Counted from the stretch's first letter, positions 27,159 to 36,349 are shown. The stretch is DNA of 64,000 nucleotides from Eoetvoesia sp035555955 (GCF_035555955.1 NZ_DATMGA010000039.1:1-64000); one strand, 5' to 3'. The notes: generated by a model not told the origin, from the letters alone. Made by a program: numbers and translations.

Positions 27159-29164
27159 GCCGCGCCCCCCTCGGTGTTGGGCGCCCAGTTGCCGGAATGC
27201 TCGAACTGGTTCACCTCTTCAGCGGGGATGTGGTATTCGCGATGGTAATTGAAGGTATGGCCGATGGACACGACGATGATTCCCAGGAACGAAACTATGG
27301 CCAGCCACCAGATGTACCAGACCATGGCAAACCCGAAGAGAGTCGCCAGCACGCCGAGGACAAGGCCCGCGCCGGTGTTCTTGGGCATGTGAATGTTGTT
27401 GAATCCATCCATCGGGCGGCTCACGCCCCGTTCTTTCATGTCGAACCAGGCATCGCGCTCGTGCACCTGAGGGATGAAGGCGAAGTTGTAGTCGGGAGGC
27501 GGCGACGAGGTCGACCATTCCAGCGTGCGGCCGCCCCACGGATCGTTGCCGACGGCATAGGCATCGCGGTCGCGGATGCTGACGTAGATCTGAACGATGA
27601 ACGAAAGTATGCCAAGCAGGATCAGGAAGGCGCCGAACGCGGCGATGACGAACCATATCTGCAGGCTGGGATCGTCGAAATGGCTGAGGCGGCGGGTTAC
27701 ACCCATGAGGCCCAGTACATACAGCGGGCCGAAGGCCAGCCAGAAGCCGATCAGCCAGAACCAGAACGACAGGCGGCCCCAGAACTCGTTCAGCCGGAAG
27801 CCGAAGGCCTTGGGGAACCAGTAGTTGATGGCCGCGAACACACCGAACACCACGCCGCCGATGATGACGTTATGGAAGTGCGCGATCAGGAACAGGCTGT
27901 TATGCAGCAGGAAATCGGCCGGCGCCACCGACAGCATCACGCCGGTCATGCCGCCGATGGTGAAGGTGAACAGGAAGCCCATCGTCCACAGCATGGGCAC
28001 GGTGTAGTCCACGCGGCCGCGATACATGGTGAACAGCCAGTTGAAGATCTTCGCCCCGGTAGGGATGGAGATGATCATGGTCGTCAATGAGAAGAACGAA
28101 TTGACGTCGGCGCCCGAGCCCATGGTAAAGAAGTGGTGCAGCCACACGAGGTAGGACAGGACCATGATGGCCAGGGTGGCGTAAACCATGGAGGAATAGC
28201 CGAACAGCGGCTTGCGCGAGAAGGTAGCCACGATTTCCGAGTACACGCCGAAAATGGGCAGCACCAGAATGTACACCTCGGGGTGGCCCCACACCCAGAT
28301 CAGGTTGATGTACAGCATGACGTTGCCGCCGAAGTCGTTGGTAAAGAAATGCATGCCCAGGTAGCGGTCCAGCGACAGCAGGAACAGCGTGGCGGTAAGA
28401 ATGGGGAAGGTCACCACGATGAGGCCGCTGGTGGCAAGCGTCGTCCAGCTGAAGATCGGCATCTTCATCATGCTCATGCCGGGGGCGCGCATCTTGATGA
28501 TGGTGACCACGAAATTGATGCCGGTAAGCAGCGTGCCCACTCCCGACAACTGCAAGCCCCATATGTAGTAATCCACCCCCGTTCCCGGGCTTTGCGCGAG
28601 CTCGGAAACAGGCGGATACGCCAGCCAGCCGGCGGTGGAGAAATCGCCGATGAACAGCGAGGCCATGAACAGCACCACGCCGGAAGACGTAAGCCAGAAG
28701 CTGAGGTTGTTGAGAAACGGAAACGCTACGTCGCGCGACCCGATCTGCAGCGGCATGACGTAGTTCATCAGGCCCACGATGTAGGCCATGGCCACGAAGA
28801 AGATCATGATCGACCCATGGGCCGAGAATATCTGGTCGTAGTGATGCGGCGGCAAGTAGCCCATGTTGTCGCCGAAGGCGATGGCCTGTTGCGCGCGCAT
28901 CATGATGGCGTCGGAAAAACCGCGCAGCAGCATCACCGTGCCGAGGATCATGTACATGATGCCCAGCTTCTTGTGATCGACGCTGGTGAACCACTCGCGC
29001 CACAAATAGCCCCAATAGCGCTTCTTGGTGACGAACGCCAGAAGGCATATGCCGATCAGGGCCACCACGACGAAGGTGGCCACCACGATGGTGTTGTCCA
29101 GCGGCAGGGAGTTGAGCGTCAGGCGCCCGAGAAGAAGATTCAGGATTTCGGAGCGGTCAGGCAT
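27155..29164 (-). CDS. cyoB: Cytochrome bo3 quinol oxidase subunit I
   Basis: The 669-aa catalytic subunit oxidises ubiquinol, reduces O2 and pumps protons. It has S-V-D-H-K-K-L-G-I-M-Y, the W-G-H-P-E-V-Y copper-site motif with its cross-linked Tyr, F-S-A-H-G-S-I-M and I-A-H-F-H-N-V for heme and copper ligands. ATG 29164 gives the length of known CyoB; the frame is open for 43 more codons upstream, overlapping cyoA, and these are not used here. It lies 23 bp after cyoA. Confidence 0.95.
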   Translation of the reverse strand: MPDRSEILNLLLGRLTLNSLPLDNTIVVATFVVVALIGICLLAFVTKKRYWGYLWREWFTSVDHKKLGIMYMILGTVMLLRGFSDAIMMRAQQAIAFGDNMGYLPPHHYDQIFSAHGSIMIFFVAMAYIVGLMNYVMPLQIGSRDVAFPFLNNLSFWLTSSGVVLFMASLFIGDFSTAGWLAYPPVSELAQSPGTGVDYYIWGLQLSGVGTLLTGINFVVTIIKMRAPGMSMMKMPIFSWTTLATSGLIVVTFPILTATLFLLSLDRYLGMHFFTNDFGGNVMLYINLIWVWGHPEVYILVLPIFGVYSEIVATFSRKPLFGYSSMVYATLAIMVLSYLVWLHHFFTMGSGADVNSFFSLTTMIISIPTGAKIFNWLFTMYRGRVDYTVPMLWTMGFLFTFTIGGMTGVMLSVAPADFLLHNSLFLIAHFHNVIIGGVVFGVFAAINYWFPKAFGFRLNEFWGRLSFWFWLIGFWLAFGPLYVLGLMGVTRRLSHFDDPSLQIWFVIAAFGAFLILLGILSFIVQIYVSIRDRDAYAVGNDPWGGRTLEWSTSSPPPDYNFAFIPQVHERDAWFDMKERGVSRPMDGFNNIHMPKNTGAGLVLGVLATLFGFAMVWYIWWLAIVSFLGIIVVSIGHTFNYHREYHIPAEEVNQFEHSGNWAPNTEGGAA

Positions 29165-29187
29165 AGTGAGCATTCCAGGTAGACAGA

Positions 29188-30144
29188 TCAATGCATCGCC
29201 GCGTCGTGCGCGGGGGCCGGTTTCATCGAGCCATGATGCATGGTGTCCGAGGCCATCGTGTGATCCATGCACATCTGGCCGGGATCGACGCAACGGTTGA
29301 GAATGCGCTTGTAAAGATCGGGACCGAAATGGGCGTAGTAGTGTATGGGTTCGGCGCGAGTGGGTTTCTTAAGCTCGTTGTAAGCCGTGCGATCCAGGGT
29401 GCGTCCGCTGGCGCGGACCTTTTCCACCCATTGGCTGAAATCGTGATGGCTCATGCCGTGAAAGGCAAAGCGCATGTCGGTAAAACCGGCCCCGCTGTAG
29501 TTGGCCGAAAAACCCTTGTATTCGCCCGGCTTGTTGATGACGCCGTGCAGAATGGTTTGCATGCCCGGCATGACATACACTTGGCCGGCCAGGGTCGGCA
29601 CGAAGAACGAATCCATCATCGTGTCGGAGGTAAGCTTGAAGTGGATGGGCACGTCGACCGGCGCCGCCAGCTCGTTCACGGTGGCGATGCCGTAGTCGGG
29701 ATAGAAGAACAGCCACTTCCATTGCAGCGACACCACGTCCACTTCCAAGGGCTTCATGTCGGCCGGCACGGGCTTGTTTGCAGCGATTTTATCGAGCGGG
29801 CGATAGGGATCGAGCTGATGGGTTCCGGTCCAGCTGACCGCGCCCACCGCAATGATGATCAGCAGCGGCACCGCCCACACCACCAGTTCGAGCTGGGGGG
29901 AGTGGTCCCATTTGGAATCGTAGTGGGCGCTCTTGTTGGAAGCGCGATAACGCCAGGCGATGATGGCAATGGCAACAAGTACGGGTACGATGATCAACAT
30001 CATGATGAGCGTGGTGCTGATCATGGTGCCGCTTTGCTGGAGCGCTACGTAGCCGTCGGGATTGAGCAACACTAACTTTTCGCAGCCCCCCAGCATGAGC
30101 ATGACAGGGAGAAGCAAAAACCGACAAAAATGTTTCACCAGCAT
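29188..30144 (-). CDS. cyoA: Cytochrome bo3 quinol oxidase subunit II with His/Met-rich tail
   Basis: The 318-aa lipoprotein has a signal with L-G-G-C lipobox (Cys about 21), two membrane helices and a cupredoxin-like domain (W-K-W-L-F-F-Y-P, L-T-S-D-T-M-M-D-S-F-F). As expected for quinol oxidases, the CuA ligands are lacking. The last 30 residues contain many Met and His (M-D-H-T-M, M-H-H-G-S-M-K, H-D-A-A-M-H). It is the first gene of cyoABCD-SURF1, divergent from an MFS gene. No cyoE is present in the window. Confidence 0.94.
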   Translation of the reverse strand: MLVKHFCRFLLLPVMLMLGGCEKLVLLNPDGYVALQQSGTMISTTLIMMLIIVPVLVAIAIIAWRYRASNKSAHYDSKWDHSPQLELVVWAVPLLIIIAVGAVSWTGTHQLDPYRPLDKIAANKPVPADMKPLEVDVVSLQWKWLFFYPDYGIATVNELAAPVDVPIHFKLTSDTMMDSFFVPTLAGQVYVMPGMQTILHGVINKPGEYKGFSANYSGAGFTDMRFAFHGMSHHDFSQWVEKVRASGRTLDRTAYNELKKPTRAEPIHYYAHFGPDLYKRILNRCVDPGQMCMDHTMASDTMHHGSMKPAPAHDAAMH

Positions 30145-30249
30145 GGTAGAAAACCTGCGACGAATAGAGAAAACCCGTTTATTTTATAGTAATCTTAAAG
30201 GCAGCCTCGCATCTTTTTTGTTTTGGCGAGTTTTTTCTTCGGAGACACC

Positions 30250-31578
30250 ATGTCTACCAACCCCGCACAACCCGCCACTTCAAACGGCTTCGCGCAATCC
30301 GGCCCCACCCACGCACAACACCTCAAGCCCAGCGACATCTCCGTCGGCGTCGTGGTCGGCCGCACTGCAAGTTTCTTCGACGTCTTCGTGTTCGGCATCG
30401 CCTGCGCGCTGGTGTTCCCGAAAGTGTTTTTCCCCTTCGCCAGTCCGGCGGACGGCATGTTCTATTCCTTTGCGATATTCGCCTTGGGGTTTCTTGCCCA
30501 GCCGTTGGGCTCGTTGCTGTTCGTGCCCATACAGCGGCGCTTCGGGCGCACCACCACGCTTACCATCTCGTTGTTCGTGCTGGGCTCGGCCACGGTGGGC
30601 GTCGCGTTCCTGCCGGGCTACGAATCGCTCGGCTACGCGTCGATCGCGGCGCTGTGCGTCCTGCGCCTGGGCCAGGGCTTTGCCGTGGGCGGCAGCTGGG
30701 ACGGCCTGGCCTCCCTGCTCGCCATCAAGGCCCCCCCCAACAAACGCGGCTGGTACGCCTCGATTCCCCAATTGGGCGCGCCCATCGGCTTCATCGTCGC
30801 GGCCGGCCTGTTCGCTTATTTGTGGTCCAGCCTTTCATACGAAGAGTTCTACGGCTGGGGATGGCGCTATCCGTTCTTCACGGCCTTCGCCGTCAATGTG
30901 GTGGCCTTGTTCGCCCGCTTGCGCATTGTCGTCAGCCCCGAATACACGTCCGAATTCAAACAGCGCGACCTCGCGCCGGCCTTGGTGGGCGGGCTTCTGC
31001 GCTCGCAGGGCCGCTACGTGGCGCTGGGTGCTTTCGCGCCGCTGGCCAGCTACGCCCTGCTCAACCTGGTAACGCTCTTCACGCTTTCGTGGGCCCTGCT
31101 GTACACCCGGCAATCCCCAACCCACTTCCTCATGGTGCAAATCGTCGGCGCGCTGGTGGCCATTCCCTGCATGCTGGTGTCGGGACGCATCGCCGACCGC
31201 CTGGGGCGGCGCCTTACGCTGGGCCTGTTCGCCATCCTCATTGCCGTCTACAGCGGATGGACAGCCGTCCTGCTGTCGGGCAGCGACTTCGAAAGCTATC
31301 TATTCATCATCATCGGGTTCGCGCTGCTGGGCTTCTCGCACGCCCAGTCGTCGGGTGTGGTCACCGCCAGCTTCCGCCGCGAATTCCGCTATACCGGCGC
31401 GCACTTCTCGGCCGATCTCAGCTCGCTGCTGGGCGCCGGCTTCGCTCCGCTGGTGGCGCTGATGCTGGCCGCTTACCTGGGTGTGGGCTATGTGGGCCTG
31501 TACCTGCTTTCGGGTGCAACCTGCACCCTGGCCGCACTGTGGATCAGCCGCAAACTGGGCGGCTTGCCCAACCACTAA
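30250..31578 (+). CDS. MFS transporter, metabolite:H+ symporter type
   Basis: The 442-aa carrier has about 12 membrane segments. It shows the MHS-family features: F-F-D-V-F-V-F-G in helix 1, Q-P-L-G-S-L-L-F-V-P and R-F-G-R-T in loop 2-3, L-R-L-G-Q-G-F-A-V-G-G in helix 4 and G-R-I-A-D-R-L-G-R-R in loop 8-9. ATG 30250 has a GGAGA site. Such carriers take up carboxylic acids or osmolytes with protons. It is followed by a TetR gene that may control it. Confidence 0.88.
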   Translation: MSTNPAQPATSNGFAQSGPTHAQHLKPSDISVGVVVGRTASFFDVFVFGIACALVFPKVFFPFASPADGMFYSFAIFALGFLAQPLGSLLFVPIQRRFGRTTTLTISLFVLGSATVGVAFLPGYESLGYASIAALCVLRLGQGFAVGGSWDGLASLLAIKAPPNKRGWYASIPQLGAPIGFIVAAGLFAYLWSSLSYEEFYGWGWRYPFFTAFAVNVVALFARLRIVVSPEYTSEFKQRDLAPALVGGLLRSQGRYVALGAFAPLASYALLNLVTLFTLSWALLYTRQSPTHFLMVQIVGALVAIPCMLVSGRIADRLGRRLTLGLFAILIAVYSGWTAVLLSGSDFESYLFIIIGFALLGFSHAQSSGVVTASFRREFRYTGAHFSADLSSLLGAGFAPLVALMLAAYLGVGYVGLYLLSGATCTLAALWISRKLGGLPNH

Positions 31579-31638
31579 TCATGGATGGCGCTGGCGTGCC
31601 GGCAGGCGCGCCAGCGGGCCGGCCGGAACACCAATCTT

Positions 31639-32343
31639 ATGTCTACTTCTAGTCCGCCCAGGAAAACCGCCGTCAAAACCGCGCGCCGCAACGCCGGGCG
31701 CCCTTCCGAAAGCAACTCCGTCGGCCGCGAAGCGATTCTGGCTTCCGCGATTGAGCTGCTGCATGGCAAGACCCCCGAACAGCTTACACTGGCCGAAGTC
31801 GCCGCCAAAGCCAAGGTCGACCGGGCCCTGATACGGTATTATTTTTCCGATAAGACCGGCTTGCTCAAAGCCATTGCCTACCAGGTGGTCAGCGAGCTCC
31901 AGGGCCGCAGCCAGGCCATGTTCCATCAAGAAGGCACGCTGGAAGAAAAAATAAAAAAACGCCTGGACCTCCTGATCGACATCATGCACGAAATGCCGCA
32001 GTTCGCGCAGTTGGTGTTCAAGGAAATCTACTACGCCGAGATCGCTGCGAAAAACGGCGACGACGCCCGCGCGGGCATCTCGCAAAGCATCGTCGACCGA
32101 GGGCTGGCCCTGACCAGGGTGCTGATCGACTCCGACGAGGTGGACGATGTCGGCCGCGACATGGATCCGCGCTTCCTGCACATCATGATGCTTGGATCCT
32201 GCATATTCTTTGCTACCTCGCAGCCCTTGCTGCAATTGATGTTCGGCGACGAATTCGACCGCGGCGAACTTACGAGGCGCTACGTGGATTTCGCCACGAA
32301 AATGCTGATGCGCGGCCTGGGCGCGCCTCTGCCTGTGGCTTAG
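31639..32343 (+). CDS. TetR-family transcriptional regulator
   Basis: The 234-aa product has a basic N-terminal arm and then a TetR helix-turn-helix at about residues 28-75 (I-L-A-S-A-I-E-L-L, L-T-L-A-E-V-A-A-K-A-K-V, I-R-Y-Y-F-S-D-K). The remainder is an all-helical ligand domain. The gene lies 60 bp after the MFS gene on the same strand, is probably co-transcribed with it and may repress it. The ligand is unknown. Confidence 0.85.
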   Translation: MSTSSPPRKTAVKTARRNAGRPSESNSVGREAILASAIELLHGKTPEQLTLAEVAAKAKVDRALIRYYFSDKTGLLKAIAYQVVSELQGRSQAMFHQEGTLEEKIKKRLDLLIDIMHEMPQFAQLVFKEIYYAEIAAKNGDDARAGISQSIVDRGLALTRVLIDSDEVDDVGRDMDPRFLHIMMLGSCIFFATSQPLLQLMFGDEFDRGELTRRYVDFATKMLMRGLGAPLPVA

Positions 32344-32373
32344 CGCCCAGGGCCATTAAGGAATCGCGGTGAC

Positions 32374-32396
32374 CTGGCAGGCACAGCTGCTGCCAG
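32374..32396. terminator. Possible bidirectional hairpin between TetR and Rieske genes
   Basis: A 7-bp stem (CTGGCAG with CTGCCAG) closes a 9-base loop in the short gap between convergent genes. There is no run of T on either side, so termination is possible but weakly supported. Confidence 0.3.
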
Positions 32397-32403
32397 TCTC
32401 GGC

Positions 32404-33450
32404 TCAAGCGCTTAGCGCCTCTTTGGCGCGTTCGGCATTCTGAACCTGTGCCAGCGCGGCCTGCTCCATCACGCGCCGCACCCGCATCAGGCCGGCGTCG
32501 TGCTGGTACAGGTTTTCCTTGCTGCGCGCATTCTGCACCATGGTTTCCAGGATAAGGCGATCCTGCTCCACCACATCCCAATGCAGCCCCTCCAGGCGGT
32601 TGCGGTACAAAAACCGCCAGATATTGCGGTCGAGCCCCTGCGTTTTCTTGATGCGCCAAAAATAAACCTGGCAGCGGTGCTCATCGACGGGAGTGGCAAA
32701 GCCGACGATAAAGAATTCGCCGCCCCCATATTTTTTCTGGTACGGCACGGCCAGGCGCAGCCACAGGCTGGCGGTCTGGCCGAATTCCACCCAGTCGAAG
32801 TTAACGCCGCGCTGGCCGGTCTTTTCAAACAGCAGGCCGGTTTCCGTGGGCTTGATGACCATTTCGGCGCGCTTGTCGCCTTCGGCCATGGAGTGCGACG
32901 ACGCATGCAAATACCGGCCATGCATGAGGTCCATGACGTTGTCGATGGCATAGCGGTAATTGCATTCCCAGTTTTGCATGCACAAAAAACCGGAGAATTC
33001 GTCGCCGGTCATTTCCTGTGGAAGCTCGAACGGCGTAACCGGAGTTCCCGAGTCATCGCCGAACCACAGGAAAATAGCGCCATTGGACTCGACAGCGGGG
33101 TAGGACTTGATGCAATGCCGGCCCCTTAGCGAACACCTGTCCATGGCGGGCACATCGGCCACGACACCCATGCCGTTGACTTCCACGCCGTGATACCAGC
33201 ACGCGATGCGATCGCCCAGGTTCCAGCCCAGCGACAGCCTGGCACCCCGGTGCGGGCAGCGGTCCTCCGTAGCGTGGATGCTGCCGTCTTTATCGCGCCA
33301 AACCACGATTTCCTCGGAAAGCCGCGTTATGCCGATGGGCGTGTCGGAAACCATATAGCTGGGCGCGACGGGATACCAGAAATTTCGAAGGCCTCTTTCC
33401 ACCAATGCAGCCGCTTGAGCCGCCGCATCGATTGCCGTGTCTGTATTCAT
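32404..33450 (-). CDS. Rieske non-heme iron oxygenase, alpha subunit
   Basis: The 348-aa product has the Rieske cluster ligands C-P-H (C65, H67) and C-W-Y-H (C84, H87), and the mononuclear iron facial triad in D-N-V-M-D-L-M-H-G-R-Y-L-H. The length and layout fit the phthalate dioxygenase/vanillate O-demethylase group, which needs a separate reductase not found nearby. It would hydroxylate or dealkylate an aromatic substrate. It is the third gene of a minus-strand unit with a small helix-turn-helix protein and a binding protein. Confidence 0.87.
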   Translation of the reverse strand: MNTDTAIDAAAQAAALVERGLRNFWYPVAPSYMVSDTPIGITRLSEEIVVWRDKDGSIHATEDRCPHRGARLSLGWNLGDRIACWYHGVEVNGMGVVADVPAMDRCSLRGRHCIKSYPAVESNGAIFLWFGDDSGTPVTPFELPQEMTGDEFSGFLCMQNWECNYRYAIDNVMDLMHGRYLHASSHSMAEGDKRAEMVIKPTETGLLFEKTGQRGVNFDWVEFGQTASLWLRLAVPYQKKYGGGEFFIVGFATPVDEHRCQVYFWRIKKTQGLDRNIWRFLYRNRLEGLHWDVVEQDRLILETMVQNARSKENLYQHDAGLMRVRRVMEQAALAQVQNAERAKEALSA

Positions 33451-33495
33451 TTGAATCTACCTGCCTGAAAAATATTTCCTGTTGGCGGCCATCGA

Positions 33496-34482
33496 TCATT
33501 TGGCCGGGATGAATTCGTTGGTGTACAAGTCGTTCAGCGGCGCTGCCTTGGGTACGATGCCTTCTTTGACGTAGAAGTCCTGCAGCGCGCCAAGCCGCTT
33601 GGCATCGATTTCGCCAAGCCGGCTTTGGCCGGTGTACACCAGCTTGTTGTAAAGCTTGAAAACGCGCAGGACGTAATCTTCTTTGCCTTGATAGGCGGGT
33701 ATGGCCTTGATGTAGTCCGCAGCCGCCGATGCCGGGTCCTGGACGATGTCCCGCAGGCCCTTCAATGTGGCATGGACAAAGCCGCGTACCAGCGCGGGAT
33801 TTTCCTTGATGGTCTTGTCCGAAACCAGGATGGCCTGGGCCATGCTTTTAAAGTATTTGTCGGCGGGAATGATGTCTACCTTCACGCCCGCCAGTTCGGC
33901 GTTGATGGTCCATTCGGGAATCGAGGCCAGCGCGGGAATCTTCTTGTCGGCGAACAGCTTCCACACCGAGGGGCCGGTAGCCTGGATGTCGACGTCCGAC
34001 TTTCCCAGCCCATTGGCCTTGAGCATGCCCAGCAGCGCATAGTATGTGGTGTCCGAATACGACATGGCGCCGATGGTCTTTCCCTTCAGTTGCGCCACAG
34101 ACTGAACACCCGAATCCTTGTCGATGGCCAGGTGCATGAACGAGGAGCCGCCCAATACCGCGACCTCTTTTATGGGTATGCCGTTGGCCCTGACGATGAT
34201 CGGCGTGTCGCCCACCCCTCCGCCAAATGGCGCGTTGCCCGCTCCCACCTGCTTGGCCACGTCGGCGCCGCCTTTGGCCGTGATGAAATTCACATCCAGG
34301 CCTTCGGCGGCGTAGTAGCCGCGCTGCTTGGCCAGCATCCAGGGCGCAAAGGCCGGCAGGCTGGAAGGCGCGGGCAAGAGGTAGGTGACCTTTTGCAAAT
34401 CGGCCGCCTGTGACGATGCCGCGGCGAATGCCAGGGTCATGCCGGCAAAAACCATACAGAAGCGCGTGGCGAATGTGTTCAT
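33496..34482 (-). CDS. NMT1/SsuA-type ABC substrate-binding protein (orphan)
   Basis: The 328-aa periplasmic protein has a signal peptide (F-C-M-V-F-A-G then a hydrophobic run ending A-A-S-S-Q-A-A) and a type II binding fold: G-Y-Y-A-A-E-G-L-D-V near the N-terminus, T-A-K-G-G-A-D-V-A, and L-K-G-K-T-I-G. This family binds nitrate, sulfonates, taurine or pyrimidine precursors. No permease or ATPase is adjacent. It is 45 bp upstream of the Rieske gene, so it likely captures the same substrate or a close analogue. Confidence 0.87.
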   Translation of the reverse strand: MNTFATRFCMVFAGMTLAFAAASSQAADLQKVTYLLPAPSSLPAFAPWMLAKQRGYYAAEGLDVNFITAKGGADVAKQVGAGNAPFGGGVGDTPIIVRANGIPIKEVAVLGGSSFMHLAIDKDSGVQSVAQLKGKTIGAMSYSDTTYYALLGMLKANGLGKSDVDIQATGPSVWKLFADKKIPALASIPEWTINAELAGVKVDIIPADKYFKSMAQAILVSDKTIKENPALVRGFVHATLKGLRDIVQDPASAAADYIKAIPAYQGKEDYVLRVFKLYNKLVYTGQSRLGEIDAKRLGALQDFYVKEGIVPKAAPLNDLYTNEFIPAK

Positions 34483-34639
34483 GAGGCTTGCTCCAAAAAT
34501 AGTATGTGCGAGGTGGGACGGGTCTGTTGAAACTGTTATGCCGCTTGGCCGGCTTATGGGCTGGCTTGTGTGTTTATCGCGAGGGTTTGCAATGCCGCAT
34601 GGCGAGCCCAGGCGCCGAAGACAAGTTGCGGATTAGCCA

Positions 34640-34942
34640 CTAATAACCAAGAATGGCCATTTCCGATTCAAAAAGCGTCACGGTCCAGGCATGGCCCGAC
34701 CGTGTCTTGAAGTTTTGCGCGTTGAGGGCATTGACGATTTCCTCCGCGGTTTTCGCCCCGGCCTCGTACGCCTTCTCCAGGGCGTCGGCCAGTTCATTCT
34801 CGAATTGCGAAGGCACGCAACTGCGGGTTTGCCAGCGCAGGTTCTCGGCCTTGCCGGGAATTTCAATATAGCCCGTGCCCGCAACGCGCTGCGCAGGCAG
34901 GTCTTTCCATTGGTGCAGATTGGGATTGAAGCTATGAGACAT
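34640..34942 (-). CDS. Small recombinase-like helix-turn-helix protein
   Basis: The 100-aa product contains the pattern P-S-Q-F-E-N-E-L-A-D-A-L, an A-G-A-K-T-A-E-E-I-V-N-A-L-N helix and a C-terminal W-T-V-T-L-F-E-S-E-M-A. This matches a small family annotated as recombinase-like helix-turn-helix, often beside Rieske oxygenases (from memory). It lacks any catalytic recombinase domain. It is the first gene of the unit, 157 bp upstream of the binding-protein gene and just downstream of a perfect palindrome, so a regulatory role is plausible. An AGGA site precedes the ATG. Confidence 0.7.
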   Translation of the reverse strand: MSHSFNPNLHQWKDLPAQRVAGTGYIEIPGKAENLRWQTRSCVPSQFENELADALEKAYEAGAKTAEEIVNALNAQNFKTRSGHAWTVTLFESEMAILGY

Positions 34943-34976
34943 GGGGGGGCTTCCTGGAATATGAGATCATTCTTCT

Positions 34977-34996
34977 AATTCCCACATATGGGAATT
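34977..34996. promoter_or_regulatory. Perfect 8+4+8 palindrome, candidate operator
   Basis: AATTCCCA and TGGGAATT arms flank CATA at 34977-34996, 34 bases upstream of the small helix-turn-helix gene. The arms are perfect. It is also in the 231-bp gap before the diguanylate cyclase gene, so it may act on either, but the closer gene is the helix-turn-helix/binding-protein/Rieske unit. No gene is seen in the gap. Confidence 0.6.
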
Positions 34997-35173
34997 AAAT
35001 GTATTCTATTCACGCCAAACAACCCATGTCAAGAAAAAAGCCAAAGGCTAAGTGTAAGTACCTAGGGCGCCGAAAAGCCTGCCGGCATCGGCAAGAATGC
35101 GCCACACCATCCCGCTGTCAATTAAACTCGGGTTGTCACCACGCCATGCTGGCGCACCGTTTTCAAATTCGGG

Positions 35174-36349
35174 ATGTACGTCGACCTTCATACCCTTTAC
35201 CTTCTTGCCATCGGAACGCTTCTGGCCAGCGCCGGGATGCTGTTCTGGGAGCACCGGGCCAATCCGGCGCGCAGCAAGACCTTGCGTATTCTGGCGGCCG
35301 GGTTCGCAACGCTTGCGCTGGGCTGCGCAGCAGCGCTGCTGCGCCACAACCCGCCCGGCTCCATCGGCTCGGCCATCAGCAACCTCATCATCCTCGGCGG
35401 CTATCTATGGGTGCTGAGCGGGGTCGCTTCGTTGAGCGGCCGGCGATATCGCTTCGCCTCCGTACTCTTGTGGGCAGGAATGGCGCTGGTGTGGGTGGTC
35501 TGGAATCCGCAGCGCCAGGAAACCGTTTGGAGCTACATCAGCTCGATTCCAATCGCCATCGCAAGCGCCATGACGGCCTGGGAGATGTGGAGATGCGACG
35601 GAATGGAGCCGTTGCGTTCGCGGCACGTCGTCGTGGCCGCAACAAGCATTCACGCGCTGCTGTATGCCGCGCGCGCCCTCGCCCTGCCCTGGATGACGGA
35701 CGAGTACGGGCCGGCCATGCAGTCGCTGGCCGGCAAGATCACCATCTATGAAGGCGTTCTTTATTCCGTCATCTTGCCCATGGCCCTGCTGAAGCTCATC
35801 CGCGACGAAACCCATGGCCAGCTCTTGCGGGAATCGCAAACGGATTATCTCACCCGTCTTGGCAACCGGAAATGGTTTTTCGAACAAGGGGCCAGGCTCA
35901 TCGACGGCGGGCCGGAGAGCCGGCCAATTTCCATCCTTGCCTTCGACCTGGATCGCTTCAAGTCGATCAACGACGCCTACGGCCACCACATCGGCGACAT
36001 GGTTCTGAAATCCTTCGCGGAAATCGCCCGGAATGCACTGGGGCCCCGCGCCATTCTGGCCCGCATGGGCGGCGAGGAATTCGCTGCCCTCTTGTCGGGC
36101 GACGACGCTCGACGCGCCGAAGCGCTGGGCGAAACCGTCGCCAGACGCTTCGCCGAGACGATTCCCGACTCCATGGACAGCATCGGAATCCCCACGACCG
36201 TCAGCGTCGGCCTTGCCCAGTTCGAAGACGGTATCCCCACACTTGCCAACAGCCTCGCCGTGGCCGATCAAGCCCTGTACCGCGCCAAGGCGCTGGGCGG
36301 CAATCGGCTCGAAGCGGCGGCTGACAAGTCACAAACATTCACAAGCTGA
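35174..36349 (+). CDS. Membrane diguanylate cyclase (GGDEF)
   Basis: The 391-aa product has about six hydrophobic segments in residues 1-210 and then a GGDEF domain (D-Y-L-T-R-L-G-N-R at about 224, F-D-L-D-R-F-K-S-I-N-D at 257, G-G-E-E-F at 299-303). The catalytic signature is intact, so it should make cyclic di-GMP from two GTP. The RxxD inhibitory site expected a few residues before G-G-E-E-F is absent. There is no EAL domain. The membrane part probably senses a signal. The gene stands alone. Confidence 0.88.
   Translation: MYVDLHTLYLLAIGTLLASAGMLFWEHRANPARSKTLRILAAGFATLALGCAAALLRHNPPGSIGSAISNLIILGGYLWVLSGVASLSGRRYRFASVLLWAGMALVWVVWNPQRQETVWSYISSIPIAIASAMTAWEMWRCDGMEPLRSRHVVVAATSIHALLYAARALALPWMTDEYGPAMQSLAGKITIYEGVLYSVILPMALLKLIRDETHGQLLRESQTDYLTRLGNRKWFFEQGARLIDGGPESRPISILAFDLDRFKSINDAYGHHIGDMVLKSFAEIARNALGPRAILARMGGEEFAALLSGDDARRAEALGETVARRFAETIPDSMDSIGIPTTVSVGLAQFEDGIPTLANSLAVADQALYRAKALGGNRLEAAADKSQTFTS

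Noticed and set aside
27155..29293. Longer cyoB with 43 extra N-terminal codons
   Set aside because: Would overlap cyoA and exceeds known CyoB lengths; ATG 29164 fits better.
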